64,000 bases of DNA, taken from NCBI GenBank assembly GCA_006546595.1, contig VIAD01000005.1, positions 190,646 to 254,645 of the forward strand. Reading direction: 5' to 3'. This document shows, piece by piece, positions 34,607-41,877 of this stretch; position 1 is the stretch's first letter, and every line of letters starts with the position of its first letter. The position numbers were made by a program, and so were the translations under genes. A model generated the notes under the pieces. That model saw only the letters and a program-made list of their open reading frames with translations. It did not search any database and was not told where the DNA came from. The DNA comes from Moraxellaceae bacterium AER2_44_116. Its GTDB lineage: Bacteria > Pseudomonadota > Gammaproteobacteria > Pseudomonadales > Moraxellaceae.

Positions 34607-35659
34607 ATGTCGTGGACTCGTTATTTCGCCGTTGCCTTAGTCATAGCAACAACACCGCTTTCTGCGCTTGCCGCAGATATTAGCGTCTTGTTACCCTTAA
34701 CAGGTGCAACAGCTAAAGCCTCTGAAAGTATTCGTGATGGTTTGTTAGCGAGCTATTATCAGGCTTTAGCGGTCGATAAGGCCAGTCATAGCCTACATTT
34801 TTACGATACTACCCCCTATCCTGACTTAAAACCGTTATTAGATATTGCCATTAACGAAGAAACTACGCTCGTTATTGGTCCTTTACTGAAAGAACACGTC
34901 AGCCAACTTCTAGAACACACGCCTAATATACCTACGTTGGCGTTAAACAGAGTGAATAATACAAATGGCGGTGGAGTATGGCAATTTGCCTTAGCTCCCG
35001 AAGAAGAAACCTTACCGTTAGTGACCTTGATGCGCCAATCAGGCATTCAACGAGTACGAACACTGATGCAAGCCGATGCCAATAGCGAACGCTTACGCCA
35101 ATCGTTTGAACAACTATGGAAAGCCCAAGGTGGTGAATTACTCCCTGTCTACATCTTAAAATCGACGGATACGGATGGCCTAACCGCCAACATCAAACAA
35201 TTGTTAGCAGAGCCACAAACAGCTCAAGCACAGGCGTTTTATTTAGCCAGCCCGCAGTTGTCGCTCTATGCCCTACCGCTGCTCAACTTCTATCAACGGA
35301 TCCCCATTCCTGTGTATAGCGGCTCGCAAAGCTATGATGCCGAAAAAAGCCAACTTGAACGTCAGGACTTAAATGGTCTGCGCTTTTGTGGTTTGCCGTG
35401 GTTAATTACCCCACAAAAATGGCAAGATAGCAGTGATGTGTTAAGCATTAACAAGGCAAACTACGACCGTTTATATGCTTTTGGTGCGGATGCTTGGACG
35501 GTCAGCCAACAACTCAACAACCCGAAAAAACACCCCATTGCAGGCAGAACGGGACTACTTAATTTAATCAACGGGCAAGTACAACGTACCCCCGTTTGTG
35601 CGGAAGTCATGGATGGAAAAGCAACCCTCACCCAAACAACTGTTGGGACAAGCCGCTGA
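34607..35659 (+). CDS. lpoA: LpoA-like penicillin-binding protein activator, short and without a lipobox
   Basis: In E. coli LpoA is an outer-membrane lipoprotein that activates PBP1A. This protein of 350 residues corresponds only to the C-terminal periplasmic-binding-fold domain (I-S-V-L-L-P-L-T-G near 25-33, L-V-I-G-P-L-L-K-E near 90-98, Y-S-G-S-Q-S-Y near 238), while E. coli LpoA has about 680 with an extra N-terminal TPR-like domain. The ATG at 34607 follows AGGA at 34595-34598 and starts a signal peptide ending L-S-A-L-A-A with no cysteine, so it is predicted to be soluble and periplasmic. Gene order (rsmI divergent, yraN and dolP downstream) supports the identity. Whether it still activates a PBP is open. 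Confidence 0.85.
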   Translation: MSWTRYFAVALVIATTPLSALAADISVLLPLTGATAKASESIRDGLLASYYQALAVDKASHSLHFYDTTPYPDLKPLLDIAINEETTLVIGPLLKEHVSQLLEHTPNIPTLALNRVNNTNGGGVWQFALAPEEETLPLVTLMRQSGIQRVRTLMQADANSERLRQSFEQLWKAQGGELLPVYILKSTDTDGLTANIKQLLAEPQTAQAQAFYLASPQLSLYALPLLNFYQRIPIPVYSGSQSYDAEKSQLERQDLNGLRFCGLPWLITPQKWQDSSDVLSINKANYDRLYAFGADAWTVSQQLNNPKKHPIAGRTGLLNLINGQVQRTPVCAEVMDGKATLTQTTVGTSR

Positions 35660-35990
35660 ACAAGCGGCGAGTTCCTATTTGACACGTCACGGATTGACGC
35701 TGATTGCCCGTAATTTTCACGCGCGTCAAGGTGAAATTGATATCATTATGCTAGATAAAGACACCTTAGTTTTTGTTGAAGTGCGCTTTCGTAGTCGTCA
35801 GGACTTTGGTGATGCGGCAGCGTCGGTGACACGATCCAAGCAACAAAAAATAATTGCCACCGCACATTACTTTTTGCATCATCACCCCAACTACAGCCAT
35901 CTTGCCGCACGCTTTGATGTGATTGCAATTCATCCTCAAGAGCAAGATTGGCACATTGACTGGATTCCCGCCGCTTTTTTAGCAGCTTAA
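35613..35990 (+). CDS. yraN: YraN family (UPF0102) nuclease-fold protein
   Basis: A small protein of 125 residues from the ATG at 35613 (a GTG at 35598 is an alternative). It has the restriction-nuclease-like core of UPF0102: G-x-A-A-E-x-A-A near 12-19, A-R-N-F-H-A-R-Q-G-E-I-D-I-I near 32-45 and F-V-E-V-R-F-R near 54-60, with the acidic and basic residues expected in a PD-(D/E)XK active site. The function is not established; Holliday-junction-resolvase-like activity has been suggested for the fold. It overlaps the end of lpoA by 47 bases in another frame, so the two are co-transcribed. Confidence 0.93.
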   Translation: MEKQPSPKQLLGQAAEQAASSYLTRHGLTLIARNFHARQGEIDIIMLDKDTLVFVEVRFRSRQDFGDAAASVTRSKQQKIIATAHYFLHHHPNYSHLAARFDVIAIHPQEQDWHIDWIPAAFLAA

Positions 35991-36013
35991 ATAATTTGAT
36001 AACTGGTTTTGAT

Positions 36014-36595
36014 ATGAATAAATTACTTTTAATCACCACTATTAGCCTGACTACGTTGATGACAGGCTGCGCTCAAATGTTGGCAGCGGCTTCTGGCTCT
36101 GAGCCTGTCGGGGCAACAGAAGGTCAGCGCACACTCAGTCAACGCATTGAAGACATGAGTATTGAACGCACTGCCAGTATTAACCTCTATAAAATTGACC
36201 CTGAATTTAAAAATGCCCATGTTAACTTTATGAGTTTTCACAGTAATGTTTTAATTGCTGGGCAAGTGCTCAATGCCAAACAAAAACAACTGGCCGAAGA
36301 AACCGTCCGTTCTATGAGAGAAGTCAAACAAATACATAATGAGTTAGTAGTTAACCCCGTCATTAACTCCTATTTAATGCGGACAAAAGACAGCATCATC
36401 AGTACCCAAATTAGTACGAAACTTATCTTTGCGAAAGACTTTCCCAGTAGCCAAACCAAAGTTTTAGTTGAAAGTGGCATTGTCTATTTAATGGGTAAAC
36501 TCACTAGAGCCCAAACAGAACAAGCGATTGAATTGATTAAGTCAGTGCCAGATATTAACAAGATTGTGAAAATGGTGGACTATTTAGACGCTTAA
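36014..36595 (+). CDS. dolP: BON-domain outer-membrane lipoprotein (DolP/YraP)
   Basis: A 193-residue lipoprotein with lipobox L-M-T-G-C (Cys19) and two BON domains at about residues 48-115 and 122-192. In the first, V-N-F-M-S-F-H-S-N-V-L-I-A-G-Q-V is the characteristic strand-turn-strand; in the second, T-K-V-L-V-E-S-G-I-V-Y-L-M-G-K-L. DolP sits in the inner leaflet of the outer membrane, binds anionic lipid and supports envelope integrity and BAM function. It starts at the ATG at 36014, 23 bases after yraN. The diaA gene normally found between yraN and dolP in enterics is absent here. A composite repeat follows the stop. Confidence 0.92.
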   Translation: MNKLLLITTISLTTLMTGCAQMLAAASGSEPVGATEGQRTLSQRIEDMSIERTASINLYKIDPEFKNAHVNFMSFHSNVLIAGQVLNAKQKQLAEETVRSMREVKQIHNELVVNPVINSYLMRTKDSIISTQISTKLIFAKDFPSSQTKVLVESGIVYLMGKLTRAQTEQAIELIKSVPDINKIVKMVDYLDA

Positions 36596-36655
36596 CTCGG
36601 GCAAGTAGACTGATAAAAGCTGTTAAAACCGCCTCTACACTCAGCAAGAATTTCA

Positions 36656-36774
36656 GGACTTACGCACCGCGATTAGCGCGTTTTCACCCTCACCCCAACC
36701 CTCTTCCTCAGGGAGAGGGAGTTGCGTAGCGGAGGGTGAAGGAGTGAATCAATAAGTAATAACTGCGTAAGTCC
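36656..36774. repeat. Composite inverted repeat A3: family A arms around a family F hairpin
   Basis: Perfect 10-bp ends, GGACTTACGC (36656-36665) and GCGTAAGTCC (36765-36774). Just inside are ACCGCGATTAGCGCGTTTT on the left and GTGAATCAATAAGTAATAACT on the right, matching copies A1 and A2 in reverse orientation. The centre, about 36684-36743, is not family A: it is CCCTCACCCCAACCCTC and GGGAGAGGG sequence closely related to the F1 hairpin at 606-663. It separates the convergent dolP and sspB genes. Confidence 0.88.
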
Positions 36775-36783
36775 TAATATGTA

Positions 36784-37263
36784 TTATTTGACGACACTTA
36801 AGCTCGGACGGCCTGTTACTTTTGGCTTCGATACAGCTTCATCGCTATTCGTTTCTGTCGCCACCGTAGGCGCAGCAGACAACACAGGGGCAGCCGACAA
36901 GACAGGTGCGGTGACTTCAGGCTGAGGCGTTTCTGCTTGGTCAACAAATTCCTCATGGCTATCAAAGAACATACCTTGACCATTTTCACGCGCATAAATA
37001 GCCAATACCGCCACCATAGGGGCAGAAATCATCATGGGTACACCACCAAAACGCGCGGTAAATGAAATCCCCTCATTTTGAATAAAAAAATCTTTCACCG
37101 CATGAGGAGCAGCATTTAAGACGATTTTGCCATCTTTAATATGTTGAGGCGGTACTCGCACCAAAGGATTAGTCGCATCAATCAACAAATAAGGGGTTGA
37201 ATTGTTATCTACTAACCACTCATAAATAGCACGAACTAAATAGGGGCGACTTGGAGTCATCAT
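36784..37263 (-). CDS. sspB: ClpXP adaptor SspB (stringent starvation protein B)
   Basis: SspB binds ssrA-tagged peptides and delivers them to ClpXP for degradation. The 159 residues have the conserved core near the N-terminus (S-R-P-Y-L-V-R-A-I-Y-E-W near 4-15, P-Y-L-L-I-D-A near 22-28, F-x-A-R-F-G-G near 72-78) and a long acidic, Ala/Pro/Thr-rich flexible tail. The tail ends in G-R-P-S-L-S-V-V-K, the short peptide that docks on the ClpX zinc domain, so the adaptor appears complete. GGAGAG precedes the ATG. It follows sspA on the same strand with a family A hairpin in the 201-base gap. Confidence 0.96.
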   Translation of the reverse strand: MMTPSRPYLVRAIYEWLVDNNSTPYLLIDATNPLVRVPPQHIKDGKIVLNAAPHAVKDFFIQNEGISFTARFGGVPMMISAPMVAVLAIYARENGQGMFFDSHEEFVDQAETPQPEVTAPVLSAAPVLSAAPTVATETNSDEAVSKPKVTGRPSLSVVK

Positions 37264-37364
37264 ACTGGCTCTCCTCTACTTTTAGGGATGATACGGGTGT
37301 CTATTCTAACTATTTTCACACGCTTAGCGAGATTCAGGCGACGAAACACCACCCTCACATTAGT

Positions 37365-37461
37365 GGACTTACGCGCTTATCGCTTAGTTGCTGACTAAAG
37401 AATCGTTTCCAACGATTTTTGGTTCACAAAACGCGCTAATTTCGGTGAAATGTGTAAGTCC
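37365..37461. repeat. Modular inverted repeat, family A, copy A4
   Basis: Ends GGACTTACGC (37365-37374) and GTGTAAGTCC (37452-37461); the single imperfect pair is G with T, which would be a G-U wobble in one transcript. The central hairpin is AATCGTT, TCC, AACGATT, different in sequence from that of A2 but just as well paired. The flanking CTTATCGCTTA and TTCACAAAACGCGCTAAT blocks match A1/A2. It lies between sspA and sspB, starting three bases after the sspA stop. Confidence 0.86.
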
Positions 37462-37464
37462 TGA

Positions 37465-38091
37465 TTAACGCATATTTTTTTCTGCGTTGCTCAAACTCTG
37501 AATAAATGCCTCACGCGCAAACAATCGGCTCATATAATTCAATAACGGCTTGCAAGGCTTTTCAGGCAGCTCAATCGCCATCATCGGTAAACGCCATAAA
37601 ATAGGTGCTAACATGGCATCAACAATCGAAAACTCATCACTCATAAAATAAGGCTTATCCGAAAAAATCGGCGCAATACTAATTAAACTTTCACGCAATG
37701 ACTTACGCGCATTTGCCACTTTTTCTGCATTTTTATCGTGAAAAATAGTATCAACCAAAACACACCAGTCACGCTCAACACGATGGGCATATTGGCGAGT
37801 TTGGGCGCGAGCAACAGGATAGGCAGGCAATAAAGGCGGATGAGGAAAACGCTCGTCCAAATACTCCATCATCACTTTGGTTTCAAACAAACTTAACTCG
37901 CGGTCAACTAAGGTCGGCAAGGTGTTGTAAGGGTTCAAGTCTGCAAGGTCTTCGGGCTTATTGTGTGGATTAACCGAAACAATATCCACTGCGGCCTCTT
38001 TTTCCGCTAACACGATACGCACGCGATGACTGTAATGATCGTTTGCATCGGAATAAAACGTCATACCTGCGCGTTTACTGACCACTGCCAT
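37465..38091 (-). CDS. sspA: Stringent starvation protein A
   Basis: SspA is an RNA-polymerase-associated protein with a glutathione-S-transferase fold that tunes transcription during starvation and acid stress. The 208 residues include the thioredoxin-like N-terminal domain (M-T-F-Y-S-D-A-N-D-H-Y-S-H-R-V-R near 10-25, N-P-Y-N-T-L-P-T-L near 52-60) and the E-Y-L-D-E-R-F-P-H-P-P-L-L segment near 76-88 containing the conserved surface pocket P-H-P. The C-terminal helical domain is complete. It lacks GST catalytic residues, as expected. The order rplM-rpsI-...-sspA-sspB is conserved, here with the bc1 genes inserted between. Confidence 0.96.
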   Translation of the reverse strand: MAVVSKRAGMTFYSDANDHYSHRVRIVLAEKEAAVDIVSVNPHNKPEDLADLNPYNTLPTLVDRELSLFETKVMMEYLDERFPHPPLLPAYPVARAQTRQYAHRVERDWCVLVDTIFHDKNAEKVANARKSLRESLISIAPIFSDKPYFMSDEFSIVDAMLAPILWRLPMMAIELPEKPCKPLLNYMSRLFAREAFIQSLSNAEKNMR

Positions 38092-38116
38092 TTTTTCGCT
38101 CCGTTTTCATAAAATC

Positions 38117-38153
38117 CCCAAAAACAAAAGGGCAACAGAATGTCGCCCTTTTG
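38117..38153 (-). terminator. Intrinsic terminator of the petABC operon
   Basis: On the minus strand: CAAAAGGGC, 11-base loop, GCCCTTTTG, then TTTTTGGGG. The 9-bp stem (38125-38133 with 38145-38153) is followed by T residues. It begins about 24 bases after the petC stop and ends before sspA, so sspA needs its own promoter or read-through. Confidence 0.8.
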
Positions 38154-38177
38154 TACACACACCAGTCAAACTGGGCG

Positions 38178-38840
38178 TTATTTTACATCTTTCCAGTACT
38201 CTTTATTCAGCAAATACACTGGCACAAAGAGAATGGCTAAGAACGCAAGTACCCACCAACCCAAGCTTTCACGCTCAGTACGGCTAGGCTCCGACATATA
38301 AGTCATAAAGTTAACCAAGTCGCCTACGGCTTCTTCATAACCCTCAGGACCTAACTCTTGTTCCATATTAGTCAACACATGAGGCATCGCCACATCTTTG
38401 AATACACGGTTGTTGACACCCCAAGGACGTTTGTCATCAGGATAGAAATTCAACAAATAAGTATAAACCCAATCTGGACTACGCAAGCGCGTCTCTAAAG
38501 ACAAGTCAGGCGGTGCATTACCAAACCATTTGGCTTGCTCCTTTTTGTCCACCTTAGTATCCATTGGATCACCGATCTTATCAGTGGTAAACATCATGTA
38601 TTCAGAGACTAATTTGGGATCAATCTCTAAATCTTGCGCCATGCGCTCATAACGTAAATACTTCGCTGAATGACAACCTAGGCAATAGCTGATAAACACT
38701 TTGGCACCGTTTTGCAACGATTCTTTATTGTGTAAATCAACAGGTGCTGATTCACAATGTACTTCGCCACAACCCCCCACATTCGCCATTGCCATCATTG
38801 GACTGAGGAATAAAGCAAATAATAAAAAGAACTTTTTCAT
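38178..38840 (-). CDS. petC: Ubiquinol-cytochrome c reductase cytochrome c1
   Basis: Cytochrome c1 of the bc1 complex takes electrons from the Rieske protein and hands them to soluble cytochrome c in the periplasm. The 220 residues start with a signal peptide cleaved around residue 19. The haem motif is C53-L-G-C56-H57, and a distal Met ligand probably lies in M-P-H-V-L. A C-terminal membrane anchor near 195-212 is followed by a short positively charged tail. An additional Cys pair (Cys24 and Cys29) follows the signal peptide. The start overlaps the petB stop by one base. This short c1 type is usual in beta- and gammaproteobacteria. Confidence 0.96.
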   Translation of the reverse strand: MKKFFLLFALFLSPMMAMANVGGCGEVHCESAPVDLHNKESLQNGAKVFISYCLGCHSAKYLRYERMAQDLEIDPKLVSEYMMFTTDKIGDPMDTKVDKKEQAKWFGNAPPDLSLETRLRSPDWVYTYLLNFYPDDKRPWGVNNRVFKDVAMPHVLTNMEQELGPEGYEEAVGDLVNFMTYMSEPSRTERESLGWWVLAFLAILFVPVYLLNKEYWKDVK

Positions 38841-40069
38841 TAGTGCGACCCTCCAGTGACCCGTTTTGGCGGCTGTTTACACGTTTCAATTGACGTATAA
38901 ATTGGCATCAACAGGAAGAACAAGAAGTAAAGGACAGTAAAAATCTGTGACAAAATGGTTTTAATTGGATCAGCAGGTACAGCACCTAAATAACCTAAAC
39001 CCACAAAGCTAACCACAAAAATAGCCAACCACACTTTGCTCATCCAACCTTTATAGCGGATAGATTTGACGGGACTCTTATCTAACCACGGCAAGACGAA
39101 TAGAATGGCAATCGCACCACCCATGGCAATAATACCGCCGATTTTAGAAGGGACTGCACGCAAAATGGCATAGAATGGCGTGTAGTACCAAACAGGAGCA
39201 ATATGCAAAGGCGTTTTCAGCGGATTAGACGGTTCAAAGTTCGGCTTTTCTAAGAAGTAACCTCCACCATCAGGGAAGAAGAACAAAATAATAGAAAAGA
39301 TAAAGAGGAAAACAACAATGCCCACCAAATCATGAACGGTGTAATAAGGATGGAAAGGAATACCATCTAAAGGAATGCCATCTGCACCTTTGACTTTTTT
39401 AATGTCAACGCCATCAGGATTATTTGATCCAACATGATGTAATGCCACTAAGTGAATAAACACTAAGCCCACAAGCACCAACGGAATCACCGCAACATGA
39501 ATCGCAAAGAAACGGTTTAAGGTTGCGCCAGAAATCAAGAAGTCGCCACGAACCCACGTTACCAACGCATCGCCCACCACAGGAACAGCACCGACAAGGT
39601 TCAAAATAACCTGTGCGCCCCAGTAGGACATATTACCCCAAGGTAACAAATAACCGAAAAAGCCTTCGGCCATTAAGCACAGGTAAATACCCATACCAAT
39701 TAACCAGACTAATTCACGTGGCTTTTGGTAAGAACCGTAAAGCAAACCACGAAACATATGCAAATAAACAACTACGAAGAAAGCCGAAGCTCCCGTTGAG
39801 TGCATATAGCGGATTAACCAACCGTAATCCACATCACGCATGATGTATTCGATAGAGTCGAACGCGCCATCGCCAGTAGGCGTATAAATCATCGTTAACC
39901 AAAAGCCAGTCACTAATTGATTAACCAATACCACCATCGACAACACGCCGAAGAAGTACCAAAAATTAAAGTTTTTTGGCGCGTAGTATTTAGACATGTG
40001 GTATTCGTAGGTTTCCGTAGCAGGAAACCGCGCATCTACCCATGACATCAAGTTACTTAATATTTTCAT
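38840..40069 (-). CDS. petB: Ubiquinol-cytochrome c reductase cytochrome b
   Basis: Cytochrome b is the membrane core of the bc1 complex, binding two b haems and both quinone sites. The 409 residues contain eight membrane helices, haem histidines in the second and fourth helices (R-Y-M-H-S-T-G-A near 83-90, L-H-M-F-R-G-L-L-Y-G near 103-112, I-H-V-A near 190 and H-L-V-A-L-H-H near 208), and G-Y-L-L-P-W-G-N near 138. The Qo-site motif reads P-V-W-Y near 291 rather than the mitochondrial P-E-W-Y; this variant is known in gamma- and betaproteobacteria. It overlaps its neighbours by one base on each side, so translation of petA, petB and petC is linked. Confidence 0.97.
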   Translation of the reverse strand: MKILSNLMSWVDARFPATETYEYHMSKYYAPKNFNFWYFFGVLSMVVLVNQLVTGFWLTMIYTPTGDGAFDSIEYIMRDVDYGWLIRYMHSTGASAFFVVVYLHMFRGLLYGSYQKPRELVWLIGMGIYLCLMAEGFFGYLLPWGNMSYWGAQVILNLVGAVPVVGDALVTWVRGDFLISGATLNRFFAIHVAVIPLVLVGLVFIHLVALHHVGSNNPDGVDIKKVKGADGIPLDGIPFHPYYTVHDLVGIVVFLFIFSIILFFFPDGGGYFLEKPNFEPSNPLKTPLHIAPVWYYTPFYAILRAVPSKIGGIIAMGGAIAILFVLPWLDKSPVKSIRYKGWMSKVWLAIFVVSFVGLGYLGAVPADPIKTILSQIFTVLYFLFFLLMPIYTSIETCKQPPKRVTGGSH

Positions 40070-40653
40070 TAGGCAGACTCCCCTATGATGACAACACTGT
40101 CAGTCACATATTTATAGGGTGGTACTTCTAAGTTTAACGGAGCGGGTACGCCCTTATAAACACGCCCAGCCATATCATAAGTAGAACCATGACAAGGGCA
40201 GAAGAAACCGCCGCGAAAGCTTTGCCCCAAATCAGCAGGTGCAACTTCTGGACGATATGTCGGCGAACAACCCAAATGAGTACAGATACCAACCAAAATC
40301 AAATAGTCTTTATTAATGGAACGATATTCATTTTTGGCAAAGTCTGGTTGAACTGACTCATCAGAATTAGGGTCGCGCAGGCTACCCTCAACTTTCTTTA
40401 AATCAGCCAATGCTTCAGGCGTGCGACGCACCACCCAAACAGGCTTACCACGCCACTCAACAACCATTTGTTGACCTGGCTCAAGTCCGCTTAAATCAGC
40501 AGTCACAGGTGCACCAGCCGCTTTGGCTTTGGCACTCGGATTCCACGATTTCACAAACGGAACCGCTGCGCCAACGATACCAACAGCACCTACTGCTGCG
40601 GTTACGCCGACAAGCATACGTCGTCGGCTAAGATCTACGCCGTCAGTACTCAT
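40069..40653 (-). CDS. petA: Ubiquinol-cytochrome c reductase Rieske iron-sulfur subunit
   Basis: The Rieske protein carries electrons from ubiquinol at the Qo site to cytochrome c1. The 194 residues begin with a twin-arginine signal-anchor (S-R-R-R-M-L-V-G followed by one membrane helix, about 9-33). A flexible hinge and the 2Fe-2S domain follow, with both cluster-binding loops intact: C-T-H-L-G-C near 126 and C-P-C-H-G-S near 155. It is first in the petABC operon. A likely ribosome site GGGGGAG lies shortly upstream of the ATG. The 225-base region before it holds a hairpin behind rpsI and probably the pet promoter. Confidence 0.97.
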   Translation of the reverse strand: MSTDGVDLSRRRMLVGVTAAVGAVGIVGAAVPFVKSWNPSAKAKAAGAPVTADLSGLEPGQQMVVEWRGKPVWVVRRTPEALADLKKVEGSLRDPNSDESVQPDFAKNEYRSINKDYLILVGICTHLGCSPTYRPEVAPADLGQSFRGGFFCPCHGSTYDMAGRVYKGVPAPLNLEVPPYKYVTDSVVIIGESA

Positions 40654-40828
40654 TCACGTACTCCCCCAAACAAGCACAAAGAGGCCGTGCAGCAAATGGC
40701 TGCAAAGCCCACCTAAAAGCCCCGCAAGTCTAAAGAAATTAACGTGTTGTTACAAGAAAAAAGCCACAGAGATGCAAGGGATTTGATGTTCGCGTCAGTT
40801 TAAACCTAAATTGACGACTTTAGAAACG

Positions 40829-40855
40829 ACAATCCCCAGACAAGCTGGGGATTGT
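40829..40855 (-). terminator. Hairpin downstream of rpsI, probable terminator
   Basis: ACAATCCCCAG (40829-40839), loop ACAAG, CTGGGGATTGT (40845-40855), a perfect 11-bp stem located 24 bases after the rpsI stop. On the minus strand it is followed by CGTTTCTAAAG, only a short T-run, so termination may be partial and some transcripts may continue into petA. Confidence 0.6.
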
Positions 40856-40878
40856 TGAAGCTGTAACCGAATAAACGA

Positions 40879-41271
40879 TTAACGCTTGGAGTACTGCGGA
40901 CGCTTACGCGCTTTACGCAGACCCACTTTCTTACGTTCAACTTCACGAGAGTCACGAGTCACGAAACCTGCTTGACGCAAGGCCGACTTCAACGTCTCAT
41001 CGTACTGTACTAACGCACGAGTAATACCATGACGAATTGCGCCAGCTTGACCACTCATACCACCACCAGCGACGGTGATGTAGAAGTCAAACTTGTTAAC
41101 GCTTTCAATCAACTCTAAAGGCTGACGAACGATCATGCGTGCTGTTTCGCGAGCGAAATAAACATCTAATGAACGATTATTAACTGTAATTGCACCCGAA
41201 CCTGCTTTTAAAAACACACGGGCGGTAGCAGTTTTACGACGGCCAGTGCCGTAGTTAGTTGTTGCTGTCAT
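40879..41271 (-). CDS. rpsI: 30S ribosomal protein S9
   Basis: S9 binds the head of the 30S subunit and its C-terminal tail reaches the P-site tRNA. The 130 residues match the usual length. Visible are G-T-G-R-R-K-T-A-T-A-R-V near 8-19, G-G-G-M-S-G-Q-A-G-A-I-R-H-G near 70-83, and the basic C-terminus ending Q-Y-S-K-R, with the conserved final Lys-Arg that contacts tRNA. It follows rplM by ten bases in the standard two-gene operon. Confidence 0.99.
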   Translation of the reverse strand: MTATTNYGTGRRKTATARVFLKAGSGAITVNNRSLDVYFARETARMIVRQPLELIESVNKFDFYITVAGGGMSGQAGAIRHGITRALVQYDETLKSALRQAGFVTRDSREVERKKVGLRKARKRPQYSKR

Positions 41272-41281
41272 AATTCACCCG

Positions 41282-41710
41282 TTAGATATCTAAAACTAAA
41301 GGTTGCTGTGCGGTATGAGGATGCGTTGCACCACCATACACTTTGAGCTTGCTGAACATGGCGTAACCTAAAGGACCTTTAGGTAGCATGCCTTTGACAG
41401 CTTTCTCAATCACTTCTTGTGGTTTTTTAGCTACTAACTTATTAAAGTTAATGCTTTTGATTCCACCAGGATATTCTGTATGGCGATAGTACATTTTATC
41501 TTCGCCTTTAGTGCCAGTAACAACAATGTTACTCGCATTAACAACGATGATGTAATCACCCGTATCAACGTGTGGGGTGTAGATTGGCTTATGCTTTCCG
41601 CGTAAACGGCTAGCGATTTCGGATGCCAAACGACCAAGCGTCTTGCCGGATGCGTCAACCACATACCAGTCGCGCTTAACCGTTTCCGGCTTGGCACTGA
41701 ACGTTTTCAT
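41282..41710 (-). CDS. rplM: 50S ribosomal protein L13
   Basis: L13 is an early-assembling protein of the large subunit. The 142 residues equal the E. coli length. Hallmarks are W-Y-V-V-D-A near 15-20, L-G-R-L-A-S near 25-30, G-D-Y-I-I-V-V-N near 47-54, K-M-Y-Y-R-H-T near 71-77, and V-K-G-M-L-P-K-G-P-L-G near 108-118. It is the first gene of the rplM-rpsI operon, with a good promoter about 70 bases upstream (see 41778-41806). In E. coli L13 represses its own operon; I did not try to identify the leader structure. Confidence 0.99.
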   Translation of the reverse strand: MKTFSAKPETVKRDWYVVDASGKTLGRLASEIASRLRGKHKPIYTPHVDTGDYIIVVNASNIVVTGTKGEDKMYYRHTEYPGGIKSINFNKLVAKKPQEVIEKAVKGMLPKGPLGYAMFSKLKVYGGATHPHTAQQPLVLDI

Positions 41711-41777
41711 TGCTACAAGGCCTTTTTTAGAGTCAAGGACACAGGATTTGTTACAACCCTGCTAAAATAGAAGGCGG

Positions 41778-41806
41778 ATATTACTCAACAGACAGTCATT
41801 TGACAA
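41778..41806 (-). promoter_or_regulatory. Sigma-70 promoter of rplM-rpsI
   Basis: On the minus strand TTGTCA (41801-41806), a 17-base spacer and TAATAT (41778-41783), each hexamer one mismatch from consensus. Transcription would begin near 41771, giving a leader of about 60 bases before the rplM ATG. Position and strand fit a ribosomal-protein operon promoter. Confidence 0.75.
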
Positions 41807-41877
41807 CAAAAAGAATGTGCCATTTTCAAAAAAACTAAAATTTTCGATTTTTTCTGAGTGAAAGTCCGTTTTTTGGC

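Noticed and set aside
38840..40069. P-V-W-Y in place of P-E-W-Y in cytochrome b as a defect
   Set aside because: This is a recognised natural variant of the Qo motif in gamma- and betaproteobacteria.
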